A stretch of 64,000 nt of DNA from Anastrepha obliqua (lineage: Eukaryota; Arthropoda; Insecta; Diptera; Tephritidae), in NCBI RefSeq assembly GCF_027943255.1, contig NW_026562179.1, forward strand, positions 5,582,501 through 5,646,500, read 5' to 3'. The translations under genes were made by a program, and so were the position numbers. The notes under the pieces were generated by a model, which made no database searches, was not told the DNA's origin, and saw only the letters and a program-made list of their open reading frames with translations. Positions 31,104 to 41,529 of the stretch are shown here, piece by piece (within the stretch, counting starts at the first letter, position 1; every line of letters starts with the position of its first letter).

Positions 31104-33171
31104 TATAATATAAAAATGGAGACGTTTTTTTGTGTTCGTTAGTCGCCGATTCACGCATAAACGCATTCACCGATTTCAATCAAACTTTCACAGATCATTG
31201 GTATTGGTGCATAGATGGTTTATGTGAAGTTTTAAAGAAATCGGTAAAAGTATGCGTGCGTTGTGTAAGTGTGAAAAATGCAATATTTGCGTGTTTCCCT
31301 TATACGGACATTACGTATACGGAATGAGAATACACGCAAATGAATAGAATATACACTGACATGAATAACATTATTTCGATGTCGAGTGACGTATGGGACT
31401 GTATTATTCGTAACGCAATAGTTGTCCTCTCTTTTGTTTCCCTTTTATGCATGCGTGACACGGCATCAAAGCACATTGCTTTTGTTTAAACTGGAAAAAT
31501 ATTTTGAGCTTCATTTGAACGTTTTATGATTTAGATAAAATAAAAATTCGTTAAATATATTTGATTCCATTAAAACCATAAGCCTGTATTTTTCGAAGTT
31601 CAAAGTTTTTGGACAAATGTTGAAACGTTTACTTAAATTAAATGTTAAATACATATATATAAATGCGCAAATGTAAAAGTTTAGATGGATTTAAAATATA
31701 CGAAATTATTCAGCGGTTGAATCCATACATTTTTTGAAATCCATCAATATGGATCGACAGTCGCCATAAATGTTCTTTTAAAAAATAAAATGTGTTAATT
31801 TGATGGTAGCTCGAGTATTAAGATCAGGTTTCTATTAGTATAACTTTGTTCACGGGTTTGCGTAATTTTTTTGTGGTGAAAGTCTCAAACCGAGAAAAGA
31901 AAACGCGAAAGCCGACGAGCAAAATGTAAAAAATAAATCCTCCTGTATGTATATATACTCGAAAAAGTTATGCTAACACTTTTTTCATGCATTTAGGTAG
32001 ACAATTTTATATGGGCAAACGTACGTTTACGAGATAAATGCCTAAAAGCAGGAATAACTAAAATAGCGCTCTCAGGGATTTCTGTTACAATACTTCTGTA
32101 AATTTCATGCTCCAAGTGTTCGAGCATTGGTATAGCGCTGAAGACAAATGCTCAGGATATAATACAAAAAATGCATATTTACTTGATTTCACATAGTAAT
32201 ATTATCATTGTTAAAAGAGAACAAGTTTGTATTAGGTAATAATTAAATAATGCAACCTTATGTTCTGCTTTGATGAGTGGAAAAACCAAAATAAATAATT
32301 ATATTTGTATGTGTGTTTAAAAGAGGTGGATTATTTTGTGAGTGTAAGCAGTTTCAAAGCCAAAGAATAGTTGCAACATTAAAAAATACCTGAAACACAT
32401 TTTCATTTAACAACTAAAATAGCAAATATGAGCAAAATATGTACTTTCTTCAATTTTCTTCTGTTGCCAACTTTCTGAAAAACGTGAATTCACCGCGATG
32501 CGATACAGAAACAAAAAGACAGCGACAGCGCGCAGAGGGTTTTGAGCAATAATATAAATTTGTATCAAACAACGCATTAAATAGTCATTTTAGTATACTT
32601 TTGGTGTTTACTTATTCAAGTAAATGCATGTATTAGTTTTTCTTTAAGAAATTTCTCTAAAATTTGCAACTTTTTTTTATGATTTCTAAAGATTACTTTA
32701 TTTTTGCCAAAGAGCAACTTTGCGTACAGAAAATTGTGTTGTACCTAAAACTTCACCACTATAAACTTGGTCCTTATAAAGGACTTTCACCACAGTTTGT
32801 TTACTGGATATACTGAGGTCAACATAATCAGCTGTATCAAAACCATTTGATGAGTGGTCAACAATTTTAAAGTGCGTTTTTCATTGTTTGTTTTTTTTTT
32901 GGGAAAAAATTTATAAAAATAAAATATATTGTGCGTAAAATTTTAATAATCAGTGAAAATAAAAAAACGGTGGTTTCGTTGTTGTTGTTAGCGATTGTAA
33001 TGCACATTGTGTGTTTTTCATGTTTTTTTGATTAAATTCATTACTCTTCAATTATTTTGTTTTAACTTATTTGAAATCAACTTATGCGGCCAAAAGAATT
33101 ATAAATTTAATTTCAAAAATACAAAAAGAAAATTATATTACTTATATTTTCATCGCTTTATTTTAGAAATG
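31104..33171. other. Helitron B leader, with two open islands on the minus strand
   Basis: Mostly AT-rich Helitron leader. Two minus-strand stretches look protein-like. One is 32150-31993 (52 codons after an acceptor-like CCTGAG, including IPMLEHLEHEIYRSIVTEIP). The other is 32880-32698 (60 codons, including VKVLYKDQVYSGEVLGTTQF and the end VRKVALWQK then a stop). Neither is recognised. They could be captured host exons or chance. Confidence 0.3.
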
Positions 33172-33548
33172 CCGCGCCCGCGAATAAATGATATTGGTCG
33201 TCGGTCGCGTAGAACGCAAAATAGATCAAATGAAAGGCAAAATCAATCACAAGAAGAGCGAGAAATTAAAAACCAAAATCAAAGGGAACGTATGGCCAGA
33301 TCACGTTCAGGCCATTCACCTGAAGAACGTATCCAACGCAATGAGCAAGATAGATTAAAACAAACACAATAAACAAAGCACAAGGACAATCGCTGGAATT
33401 ATGCGGAATTGACTTAGAATATCCATGATTCTCCCACGGACAATTATATGTATCATGTTCACGTGTAGGAAAACCATCAGTTCTGTTTATTTATACCACA
33501 ACTCAGGGCAAAACAAAAAATGTAGTTTACGAAAAGGCTTTGCGTTAG
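33172..33548 (+). pseudogene. Helitron protein N-terminus fused to helicase C-terminus (copy B)
   Basis: MPRPRINDIGRRSRRTQNRS begins a basic N-terminus (to about 33372, then a stop). Immediately afterwards [18 protein letters not shown] and [12 protein letters not shown] mark the last helicase motifs. Everything between is deleted. The 3' terminus CTAG follows at 33678-33681. Confidence 0.82.
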
Positions 33549-33681
33549 TTTAAGTTTAAAATTAACATTAATTTTATATTGTAAAAAAAGAATAAATACA
33601 CATAGAGTGAATTTAAATCGAGTGTTCATTATTCATTCTTAATTTTGATATGCCTAGCGAAGCAGGCAGAGGGTCCGCTAG

Positions 33682-34185
33682 TATACATATATTATCAAAT
33701 TTACTCTGTAAATACTTCGTAATACTTATATGCTTAAAAATATTTTTTACTTTTGTGTAGCTGAATTTTTAATACTACTTTATATTTTAATTTTTCACAG
33801 TATTGGTTAAATACTGCACGAAGATATTTAAGATATTTGATATAAGAAAGAAAATGCCAAAAGTAAAAATATGTAAATATTTTATACCTTGCCCTAAAAG
33901 CAAAGATAATTGAATTGTGATCTCTTTAATACGTGATATTTTACAAACATAGTTTTGTTTATGCTGTGAATTTGTTAGCTTTTTTTTTGTTATAAAAACT
34001 GAAATGTTATCTTTTTACTCAATAATTGTGATTTTTATTTTAATTTATTGTAAAAAAAGAAACAAATTTATGCTTGATAATTGCATTTAAATTTTAACTT
34101 TTCAACTTTTTGAGCTTATTTTTAAGAGCTTGAGAACCTAAAACGATAATACAAAACTGAAATATTGTTGGAATTAATTTTTTTC
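33682..34185. other. no gene recognised
   Basis: AT-rich sequence of Helitron-external DNA, with no coding frame or repeat that I can name. Confidence 0.4.
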
Positions 34186-34760
34186 TAAAGGGTTGAATTT
34201 CTTTAAAAAACAAGCGACAAAAAATTTGCAAAATGTAGCTATTGTAAAAAAGATTGCATTACATAGGAGTGGTAAAAGTACAAGGGAAATTTACGAATTG
34301 CTGAAAAAACTTAATATTTCGAGAATGTTTGTTTATCGCACGATCAAACGTCTTCCGCAAACGTCTGAAGAGACAGATACATAGAAACAGAAGTGGTCGT
34401 CCTCGCGTGGTTCGAACCAGTTCAGCCATAAAATCCGTCCGAGAAAGAATTCGCAGAAATCCCCGTAGAAAGCAGAAATTTATGTCTAAGGAAATGAATG
34501 TATCGACTAGATCCATGTCAAGACTAATTAGAGATGATCTTCACATGAAAACTTTCTTTTAAAGATGCAAAAAATGTTGCTCTCTCTCTTCATTTCAGCG
34601 AAAAATAGGTTAAGACCGGGGCAAAAGTGTACCAGGAGGATATCTTAAAAGGCGTGATGAAGCACTATTGCTCTTCAATAGAGAGCAAGAGCAATATTTC
34701 AGCAAGATCAGCAAGTCTATAACGGACTTAACTTGTAACAGAACTTATGGCAGAACTAAG
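34186..34760 (+). pseudogene. mariner-like transposase, N-terminal DNA-binding part
   Basis: The frame 34193-34384 has the first helix-turn-helix (ALHRSGKSTREIYELLKKLN and FVYRTIKRL). After a shift, 34380-34560 reads NRSGRPRVVRTSSAIKSVRE, RIRRNPRRKQKFMSKEMNVS and TRSMSRLIRDDL, the GRPR linker and second helix-turn-helix of IS630/Tc1/mariner transposases. The TAAAGGGTTGAATTT sequence at 34186-34200 may be the 5' inverted repeat. The catalytic half is decayed beyond about 34700. Confidence 0.8.
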
Positions 34761-34761
34761 A

Positions 34762-34866
34762 ATAATCGGCGCTTATTGGCCAAGCTCCTCCTCCTACTTG
34801 TGGTATGCGTTTTTATTGCTCCACAAATGAAGGGATCTTCAGTTTTAAACCGATTCCGAACGGGAA
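34762..34866 (-). mobile_element. SINE body fragment
   Basis: Read on minus, CGTTCGGAATCGGTTTAAAAC...CCACAAGTAGGAGGAGGAGC...GGCCAATAAGCGCC matches the 3' body of the SINE at 11565-11680. The tRNA-like head and tail are missing. Confidence 0.7.
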
Positions 34867-35101
34867 ATGTTTTTTATGAGGAGCAGGTTTAAGGTTTTTT
34901 CAAGGCAGATTTAGACTCGGAGATTTTCATTTGCCTTTCGAAGGAAACGTGTTTCATGCACGTTTGTGTGTTGTGCTTCCTTTACCGATTCCCGATCACT
35001 TTTCGGCAATATAAGATATTTAAAAATTGGTTGGTACGGGAGGTTCCACGCTTTTTTCATCAATGCCGCCCACTTTTCATAATTATTAAGGTACTGATAT
35101 A
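34867..35101. repeat. partial copy of a GGGxxTxCCACG-type repeat
   Basis: The stretch 35010-35101 (TTGGTTGGTACGGGAGGTTCCACGC ... TAATTATTAAGGTACTGAT) resembles 35685-35750 (TTGGTTTATATGGGGACTGCCACG ... GGAATTGTTAAGGTATTAAC). A minus frame (35114-34911) runs through it but has no recognisable domain. Confidence 0.4.
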
Positions 35102-35611
35102 TAGGGTTTTCCAATAACAGGTGGTATTGGTAAATGGATTGCGCTATCGAGAGATGATTAACGATTTTTTATGGCCGGAATTGGATGGTATTGATCTGGA
35201 CAACATTTATTTTTAACAAGACGGCGCTACGTGCCACACAAGCAACGAAACAATTGATCTTTTTTACGGGAAAAATTTCTGGACCGTGTTAGCTCTCGAA
35301 GAGGTGATCACAATTGGCCACCGAGATCTTGTGATTTAACAAAAAAGAAGATCTACGCCAACAGCCCAGGGTCGATTCATGACTTCAAAGATGGATTTCG
35401 TGACGCTATCGAGGACATATGACAGCCACTTTGCATTTTGGTTATGGAAAATTTCATGAAAAGTATATTGTCCTGTAAGCGTGGTTGTTATTTTCCACTA
35501 TTAACGGCATACCTTCCTCTTTATAATAAAATAAGCATCCGATCATTTATATTAAAAAATAACATATTTCTTTGAATATCAAAATAACACCTCTGATTTG
35601 AAAACCCTTTA
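35102..35611 (+). mobile_element. mariner-like deletion derivative
   Basis: Ends are TAGGGTTTTCCAATAACAGGTG and the inverted CACCTCTGATTTGAAAACCCTTTA, with TA outside. The interior jumps from the 5' end straight into the catalytic half of an IS630/mariner-type transposase: LRYREMINDFLWPELDGIDL, DGATCHTSNETIDL (second Asp region) and a frameshifted downstream part. The DNA-binding half and first Asp are deleted. About 510 bp. Confidence 0.75.
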
Positions 35612-35684
35612 TAATATTATTCATTTGTCCTAATTCCCACTACTCTCACATAAATGTTTTCGAAACTATACAATAATAAAGAAT

Positions 35685-36070
35685 TGGTTTATATGGGGAC
35701 TGCCACGTTTCCTTTAACAACTTTTCGGAATTGTTAAGGTATTAACATTTTATGACCTCGTACCAAATTTCAGTATTCAGTCGCGAATGGTTCTCAAAAA
35801 ATATAATGTTAAAAAACCGGTTTGTGTGGGAGGACCCACGTCCCCTTATTTAAAATTAATATTACTGATGCTTTCCATTTCAATTCAACCGGGCTATTCG
35901 GGTCATGTTCTTCGATTTCGATGTAACTCAAATATGTTGCTCTCTGGTCAAAATAATGAGACACGTATTTTTTTGTTCGCCCGAAAAAATTTTTTTCAAG
36001 ATTTATCGGCAATTTTGTTTTTCGGCCCAAAATCGATTTTTTGTAATTATATAAAAACAATTTTTTGAAG
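35685..36070 (+). repeat. dispersed repeat, inverted partner at 37800-38012
   Basis: The segment 35870-36050, with GTAACTCAAATATGTTGCTC, GGTCAAAATAATGAGACACG and TTCGCCCGAAAAAA, occurs inverted at 37800-38012. Frames on both strands (35787-36068, 35809-36060) mirror each other and are products of the repeat. Confidence 0.6.
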
Positions 36071-36198
36071 TGAAAACTTCTTTAGAATCGTTGGGAGTGA
36101 TTTGAGAAAAAGTGAAACGAAAAAAGCGACACTCTTGGCTACGAATATTATATATACACGTAGCGACGAACTAAATAACTTTTAGGCCAGCGCCGACA

Positions 36199-36275
36199 GC
36201 ATGGCGCGATAGCCGAGCGGCTAGCAATGTGAGCTTCCGATCCAAAATCCTTGATTCGAATCACAAGAAAAAATT
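36199..36275 (+). mobile_element. tRNA-like SINE head (second type)
   Basis: GCGCGATAGCCGAGCGGC carries an A-box (TAGCCGAGCGG) and TTGATTCGAATCAC a B-box-like sequence 40 bp on. It is followed by an A-run and a T-run (a possible Pol III stop). No 3' CCA-ready acceptor stem is formed, so a tRNA gene is unlikely. Confidence 0.55.
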
Positions 36276-36307
36276 TTTTTTTATACAGTTATTTTATTTT
36301 ATTTTAT

Positions 36308-36500
36308 GATATGTTTATGAGGAGCTTTTTTTCATGGCAGAAATACACTCGGTGTTTTGCCATTGCCTGCTGAGGGGTGAGCGCTATTAGAAAAATAGTT
36401 TTCCTTAATTTTGGTGTTTTCACCGAGATTCGAACTGACGTTCTCTCTGTGAATTCTGAATAGTAGTCACGCACCAACCCATTCGGCTACGGCGTTTGTT
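36308..36500 (-). mobile_element. SINE 5' part, inverted
   Basis: Read on minus, CGCCGTAGCCGAATGGGTTGG opens the same tRNA-like head as the SINE at 11370, with GTTCGAATCTCGGTG as the B-box, then the body to ...CTGCCATGAAAAAAAGCTCC. The 3' half is missing. It points towards the tRNA-like head at 36199, so the two Pol III promoters face each other. Confidence 0.82.
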
Positions 36501-36639
36501 TAATTTTACTGATGCAAAAATGAGGAAAAATATATGAATAAAGTTTGCTTACTGTTTACACATTTTCCAAAGGTGACGGAGAACCAAAAAAAAAGTCGAT
36601 TTTCAAACAAATACGAGTGCATATGTGTAATTGTGTTAG

Positions 36640-37204
36640 AGTTTCGGTCACGCCCCAGCAAAACCTGCGTGCATATGTGTTTGTAACATTCAAAAAAATG
36701 TAATTGTGTTAGAGTTTCGGTCACGCAGGTTTTGCTGGGGACGCTCATAATAGCAACTGCGTGTGTATTTTTATTTATTCATTTTTAAATATTTACCGCA
36801 ATTATGCCGAAAAATAATGCAGAAAAGTGTCGTGAATATCGACAGAAAAAAAATCAATAAATAGCATCACGGAATTCATTCACGAAAATTTAATAAAGTA
36901 TACACCAGAAGTATCGCGGATACTTAGAAAAGATTACAATAAAGTTCCAATGATTTTAAGTGGCGATTTTAACGTAAATTTTGCATTGGACATAGCGGTT
37001 CCTTTAATTGACGTTCTCAATACAACATTCAATTTAGAAATGTGTAAGAATCGCACTGAATCGACAACACGATCAAAAACAACCATTGACGCGGTATTTC
37101 AAAGACATGTTGACAACATCGAAACCAAAGCATTTGTATCATATTTTAGCTATCATAAGCCACTCGTATCATTTGTTGAAATTGAAAACATTGAGGATGA
37201 ATAA
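36640..37204 (+). pseudogene. Helentron-like protein: N-terminal tag plus endonuclease C-terminus
   Basis: A short start MPKNNAEKCREYRQKKNQ (36804-36860, then a stop) has the AEKCREYR motif common at the start of such transposon proteins. From about 36890 the frame reads MILSGDFNVNFALD, then KTTIDAVFQRH and FVSYFSYHKPLVSF. These are the GDFN-type and SYHKP motifs of the apurinic-type endonuclease that Helentron-class elements carry after the helicase. The Rep and helicase are absent between them. Upstream, CCCCAGCAAAACCTGCGTG (36655-36673) is repeated inverted at about 36721-36740. Confidence 0.62.
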
Positions 37205-37369
37205 TAATAAAATGAAGAAAATAAAATATGAACTTTATAGCAATATTATAATGAACCTATAATTATCTTGCTCCTAATGCTGCTTTCGTCTTATTCTCTC
37301 TCAGTTTGTTTTACGGAAGGTTTCACTTCTATCGCGTCTAACCGTTAGACTGGTGTTTTTTTTTTTTTA

Positions 37370-38012
37370 AATGCCCATAACTTAGTCAAAAATGAACCGA
37401 TTTTAATGATTCTTGGTTCAAAATGATCGCCATTACTTGCACGAGCGACTTCATGTAGAAACAATTGCAAAAAAGTAGTTTAAAGTTTTTTATTTTGCAA
37501 AAAAAAAAAACGAAATTTTTTCGAAATTCATTATTTCCAAATGTGTATTTTGTTTTTTTTAACTTTTTCTAAATCAAGAGGACACCTCAAACTTCAATTG
37601 AGCTGAATGCCCAGTAGCTAAAATGAGTTGTTTTTGAGTAATGAATTTCTGAGTAAAAAACTTGTTTCGCACTTTTTGTTTTTTGGAAAAATAAAAATTT
37701 GTTAACTACTTTTTTGCAATTGTTTCTACTTGAAGTCACTCGTGTAAGTAATGATGATCATTTTGAACCCAGAGTCATTAAAATCGGTTCAATCGGTAAT
37801 TTAAAAAAATCGATTTTGAGCCGAAAAACAATATTGCCGATAAATCTTGAAAACATTTTTTTTCGGGCGAACAAAAAAATACGTGTCTCATACGTTTTTT
37901 TCGGGCGAACAAACAAATACGTGCCTCATTATTTTGACCAGAGAGCAACATATTTGAGTTACATCGAAATCGAAGAACATGTCCCGAATAGCCCGGTTGA
38001 ATTCAAATGGAA
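37370..38012. repeat. inverted-repeat region with hairpin arms
   Basis: The stretch 37388-37482 (AACCGATTTTAATGATTCTTGG ... CAATTGCAAAAAAGTAGTT) recurs inverted at about 37700-37800, giving arms of about 95 bp around a spacer of about 215 bp. The adjoining 37800-38012 is the inverted copy of 35870-36050. The frame 37699-38265 starts in this repeat and is not a gene in its first half. Confidence 0.65.
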
Positions 38013-38049
38013 CGCATCTTCTATCATTCTCCGACTATCACTCATAGTG

Positions 38050-38975
38050 AGCGGCTATCTTCTTCACGTGTGCTTTCGGTGTTGTTCCTTTTCTGTTGTT
38101 TTTAACATTATTGTGTTTGGATCAATACGCCAAATCTTGGAAAAGACCCATGAAAGGCGAATCGACACACGCCATCTTTTCGTCGATTTCAAAGCGGCAT
38201 TCGACAGTACGAAAAGAGTTACCTGTGTGCCGCGATGTCTGAATTTGGTATCCCCGCAAAACTAATACGGCAATGTAAGATGACGTTGTTCAATACGAGC
38301 AGGGCCGTCAGAATTGGGAAGGACCTCCCCGTACCGTTTGATACCAGACGAGGTTTCCGACAGGGTGACTCGCTGTCGAGTGACTCCTTTAATCTGATGT
38401 TGAAGAGGATCGTACGAGTTGCAAAGACTTCGGATTTTTAGGAACCACCATTAACACCCATAACAATGTCAGCCTGGAAATCCAACGTAGAATCTCTATT
38501 GCCATGAGGTGCTACTTAGGCAACTGAGTAGTAAAGTCCTCTCTCGACGAACAAAACTAACACTCTACAAGGCTCTCATCATGCCTGACCTAACGTATGG
38601 CGCAGAAGCGTAAACGATGGCAACATCAGATGAAGCGACGCTTGGAGTGTTTGAGAGAAAGATTCTGCGCAAGATTTTTGGACCTTTGCACGTTTGCAAC
38701 GGCGAATATCGCAGGCGATGAAACGATGACATAGACACCGGCTACGCTGGCTGGGTCATGTCGTCCGAATGGATACAAATGCTCCGGCTCTGAGCTGGTG
38801 GTAGCAGAGGAAAAGGAAGGCCTCTTCTGCGCTGGAAAGATTAGGTGGAGCAAGACTTTGCTTCACTTGTTGTGTCCAACTGGAGCCGGTTAGTACGAGA
38901 AAGAAAATACTGGCGCGCTTTGTTAAACTCGTCCAAAATCGCGTAAGCGGTTATCACGCCAATGAAGAAGAAGAA
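38050..38975 (+). pseudogene. RTE-like LINE, RT part and 3' end
   Basis: The translation shows RHLFVDFKAAFDST (RT block with catalytic Asp), then in another frame MSEFGIPAKLIRQCKMTLFN and FRQGDSLSSDSFNL (RT block 4). After a deletion that removes the YxDD region it continues with YKALIMPDLTYGAEA and FERKILRKIFGP, then a degenerate C-terminus. The 3' end is a (GAA)n tract at 38963-38978. Frameshifts and stops make it inactive. Confidence 0.78.
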
Positions 38976-39229
38976 GAAGTGTTTGTATCAAATCTTTACT
39001 CTTTCACTTACCCAACTGCTACAAATAAAACTTCTTAGCCAATTGTTTCTAATAATTGTGTTAACATGGCTCCCGGTAGCACCTATCTTTGGTCTAATCG
39101 GTTTGCTCCGCTTGCCGATAGTTCCCAAATAAAAAAGGAAAAGGGAACAAGTCACAAGCGAAATTAACAAACAAGCGATTAAATAAGATTTTTGATTTTC
39201 TAAGTCTACCCACAACCCAGAGAAAGCTC

Positions 39230-41381
39230 AACAATCCCAAATATTTTAGAACACAAAGCCCCATGCGCCATGAGCTATGAAACTAAACAGTCAGTGAGCT
39301 TCATTACGGCGAAATCTGGTCATTGGTAAACAATAAAAAAAACTGAACTTTAAATCAATATCATGAAAATCTGAACTTTTCCGTATTTATCCCATTCTTA
39401 AACAATATTAGCGAAGCTGAAATCGTGAGTAAACTAAGTCCGCAAGGCGTAGTTGGCGCTTACAAATTTCAGAAAAAAACAACTAAAAACAATCAATCTC
39501 ACCAAATGGTGTCGCGTTTCTAACCTGTGATTTGTTCAATTTTACCTTCACAAATTGATATTGGCTGGCGTAAAGCAAACATCAGACAATACATATTTAA
39601 CGCCATGCGTTGCAGAAATTGCCAGTTACTTGAGGCAAAGCAGCTTGCAAAAACTACAGCCTTACTCGCTTGACCCCACTCTAACAAACATGATCAATCA
39701 CGCTCTCTCGCTGCTTGATCAAGTTCTCTGAAAGGTAATCAGCCTATTCGTTTGAATAGCTCTACAATAATTCTCTTACATAAACATAAACAAAAATACT
39801 CAAACACAAATATTCATGGGCTTTAACTCTTGATCCAGTCTCTTGCACTTTCAATAATACTACTGAATGAAACCCATTTAGCGTACAATGTTAATGCATT
39901 TCATCCAAACCGCTATATTAGCATATTCCATAATCCGACAAACATAATATATACTTATAGTAACTGCGGACAAACAAGGTGTCGCAACACTAATCAAAAG
40001 AGGATTGCCTTTAAGAGAATCGCAACTGAAACTACAATATCAGCGATCGCTATTAATAATGGCAGTGCAGCACACTTTTCAACACATAGCACTTGGTGGC
40101 ATATAGACCTTAGAAAAGATTATGGGTATTCGACTAACATAGTACGCCGAAGGAAGTAACTTTATCAGTCCGCGACATTTTGCTTAGAAAATATCGCATG
40201 GTACATTTAACGTCTTGTTATGTTTCGGCAACCTCGCAACTAACGCCCTATTTAATAAAAACAATATTTGAAATATAAATTAAATATTTTATTTCATGAA
40301 ATCATTTCTTACTAACAGGAATCTTACGGCCACTGTCACCATTTATCTGCTTTACATTTTAGTATAGTCTTCGATGAACTAAGTACACATCTTTCGCATA
40401 TATACGCTAACGACGTCATTACGTATTCAAAAGCTAATAACACCTCTTCTGTACAAAACACCTTCCTCAATATTCTGAATGATATATTAATATGGTCTTT
40501 AACTTCAGGCGTTTCACCAAAATCTGTTACATATATGTTTCAAAAACCAATCTGTTACATAAACCTGTATACACCAACTTGTATACATATGCCCAAAATG
40601 AGCCCAGTGCAACATAACGTTAAATTTTGGCAACTACATATATCTACAACTACAATCTAAGGATAACTTAACTATTCTAGGATTAACCGTAGACCCTAAG
40701 TATTATTTCAAGTCGCATTGTGAATACATAAGAAGCTCCTTAGCAACTAGCAGAGCACTACTGCTATCGAAAAATTACTACGCTTTACCAATCTATGGAT
40801 ATTGTACTAAATCTGTAGTCCGCAAACTCTCAGCGCCGTATCATGAATTTCCGACTTCCCCAATCTCGAAGCCACAAATAACATCCTCGAAAATATATTC
40901 AAAAATGTTATCGCACGCAAAACACAGATGAGGATATTATCAGCCATCTAAAGATCGCTTAAGTACGCAAAGGAAAAGTTCATTGCTCTTTAACGAAGGA
41001 AAAGAGTTATTGAAACTTTTCCGCCTTGGCTTATTGGTCCTGTATTATTCGAAGGTGCTTTAATTGGTTTATCCAAACAAAGCACTTCCAGTCCGGTTTA
41101 TAAAGACACATTTGCGAAAACAATGGGTGGAACTTATGTTTACTGATGGATTGAAGACTTCAGATGCTACCTCTTTTTATACAATATATTTGGGGCAGGT
41201 AACAGCTGCACTAGTTACCTCATTATTTGCAAAAGCCAAGGATTTTTTTGGTTTTCCCATTGTCGCTAGCCAGAATTTTCAAGAGTTTCAATGCTTTATT
41301 GTTGTCGCAATATCACTCACTAGCTACCTTCTAAAATTCGTACACATGAAAAATTTTGCAAATAGCGCTCCGGCCGAATAG
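39230..41381 (+). pseudogene. I/R1-type LINE, heavily decayed but nearly full order
   Basis: Pieces appear in the canonical order: ORF1 end with RKANIRQYIFNAMRCRNCQLL (zinc-knuckle region, about 39570-39630); endonuclease start with IILLNETHLAYNVNAF (about 39850-39905); RT palm remnant with FDELSTHLSHIYANDVITYSK (about 40370-40430); thumb region with LTILGLTVDPKYYFKSHCEY (about 40665-40725); RNase H start with MFTDGLKTSDATSFYT (41134-41180) to about 41381. Stops and frame changes separate them. Confidence 0.7.
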
Positions 41382-41529
41382 CTGACCAATTTCAATCCCT
41401 GATAATAACAGTTAGATTTCGTCTTCAGATGAGCAGTTGTTTCTAAATGAAAACTTTATTTTAAAGTTAAAACTTAAAGAAAAAAAGGAATTCACGAAAT
41501 AAAAATACATGCGTTTCGCACTTGTAAAA

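Larger units (their letters stand above)
28414..33681 (+). mobile_element. Helitron B (outer), carrying Helitron A
   Basis: The first seven bases, TCTTATA (28414-28420, after an A), continue at 31104 as TATAATATAAAAATGG, so Helitron A was inserted between an A and a T inside the start of B. The 3' end is AGCGAAGCAGGCAGAGGGTCCGCTAG at 33681, followed by T. It encodes a Helitron N-terminus (33172-33372) joined directly to a helicase C-terminus (33375-33548), so the catalytic Rep and most of the helicase are deleted. Between 31330 and 33160 there is mostly AT-rich leader with two open islands on the minus strand. Confidence 0.75.

Noticed and set aside
34911..35114. A 67-residue minus frame (NYEKWAALMKKAWNLP...)
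   Set aside because: Part of it lies in a dispersed repeat also present at 35685-35750, and no domain or conserved partner is visible.
36199..36270. Possible functional tRNA gene
   Set aside because: A- and B-boxes are present, but I cannot pair an acceptor stem, and an A-run follows as in a SINE head.
37699..38265. A 188-residue plus frame as a novel gene
   Set aside because: The first half is inverted-repeat DNA mirrored at 35870-36050, and the second half is a LINE RT block.
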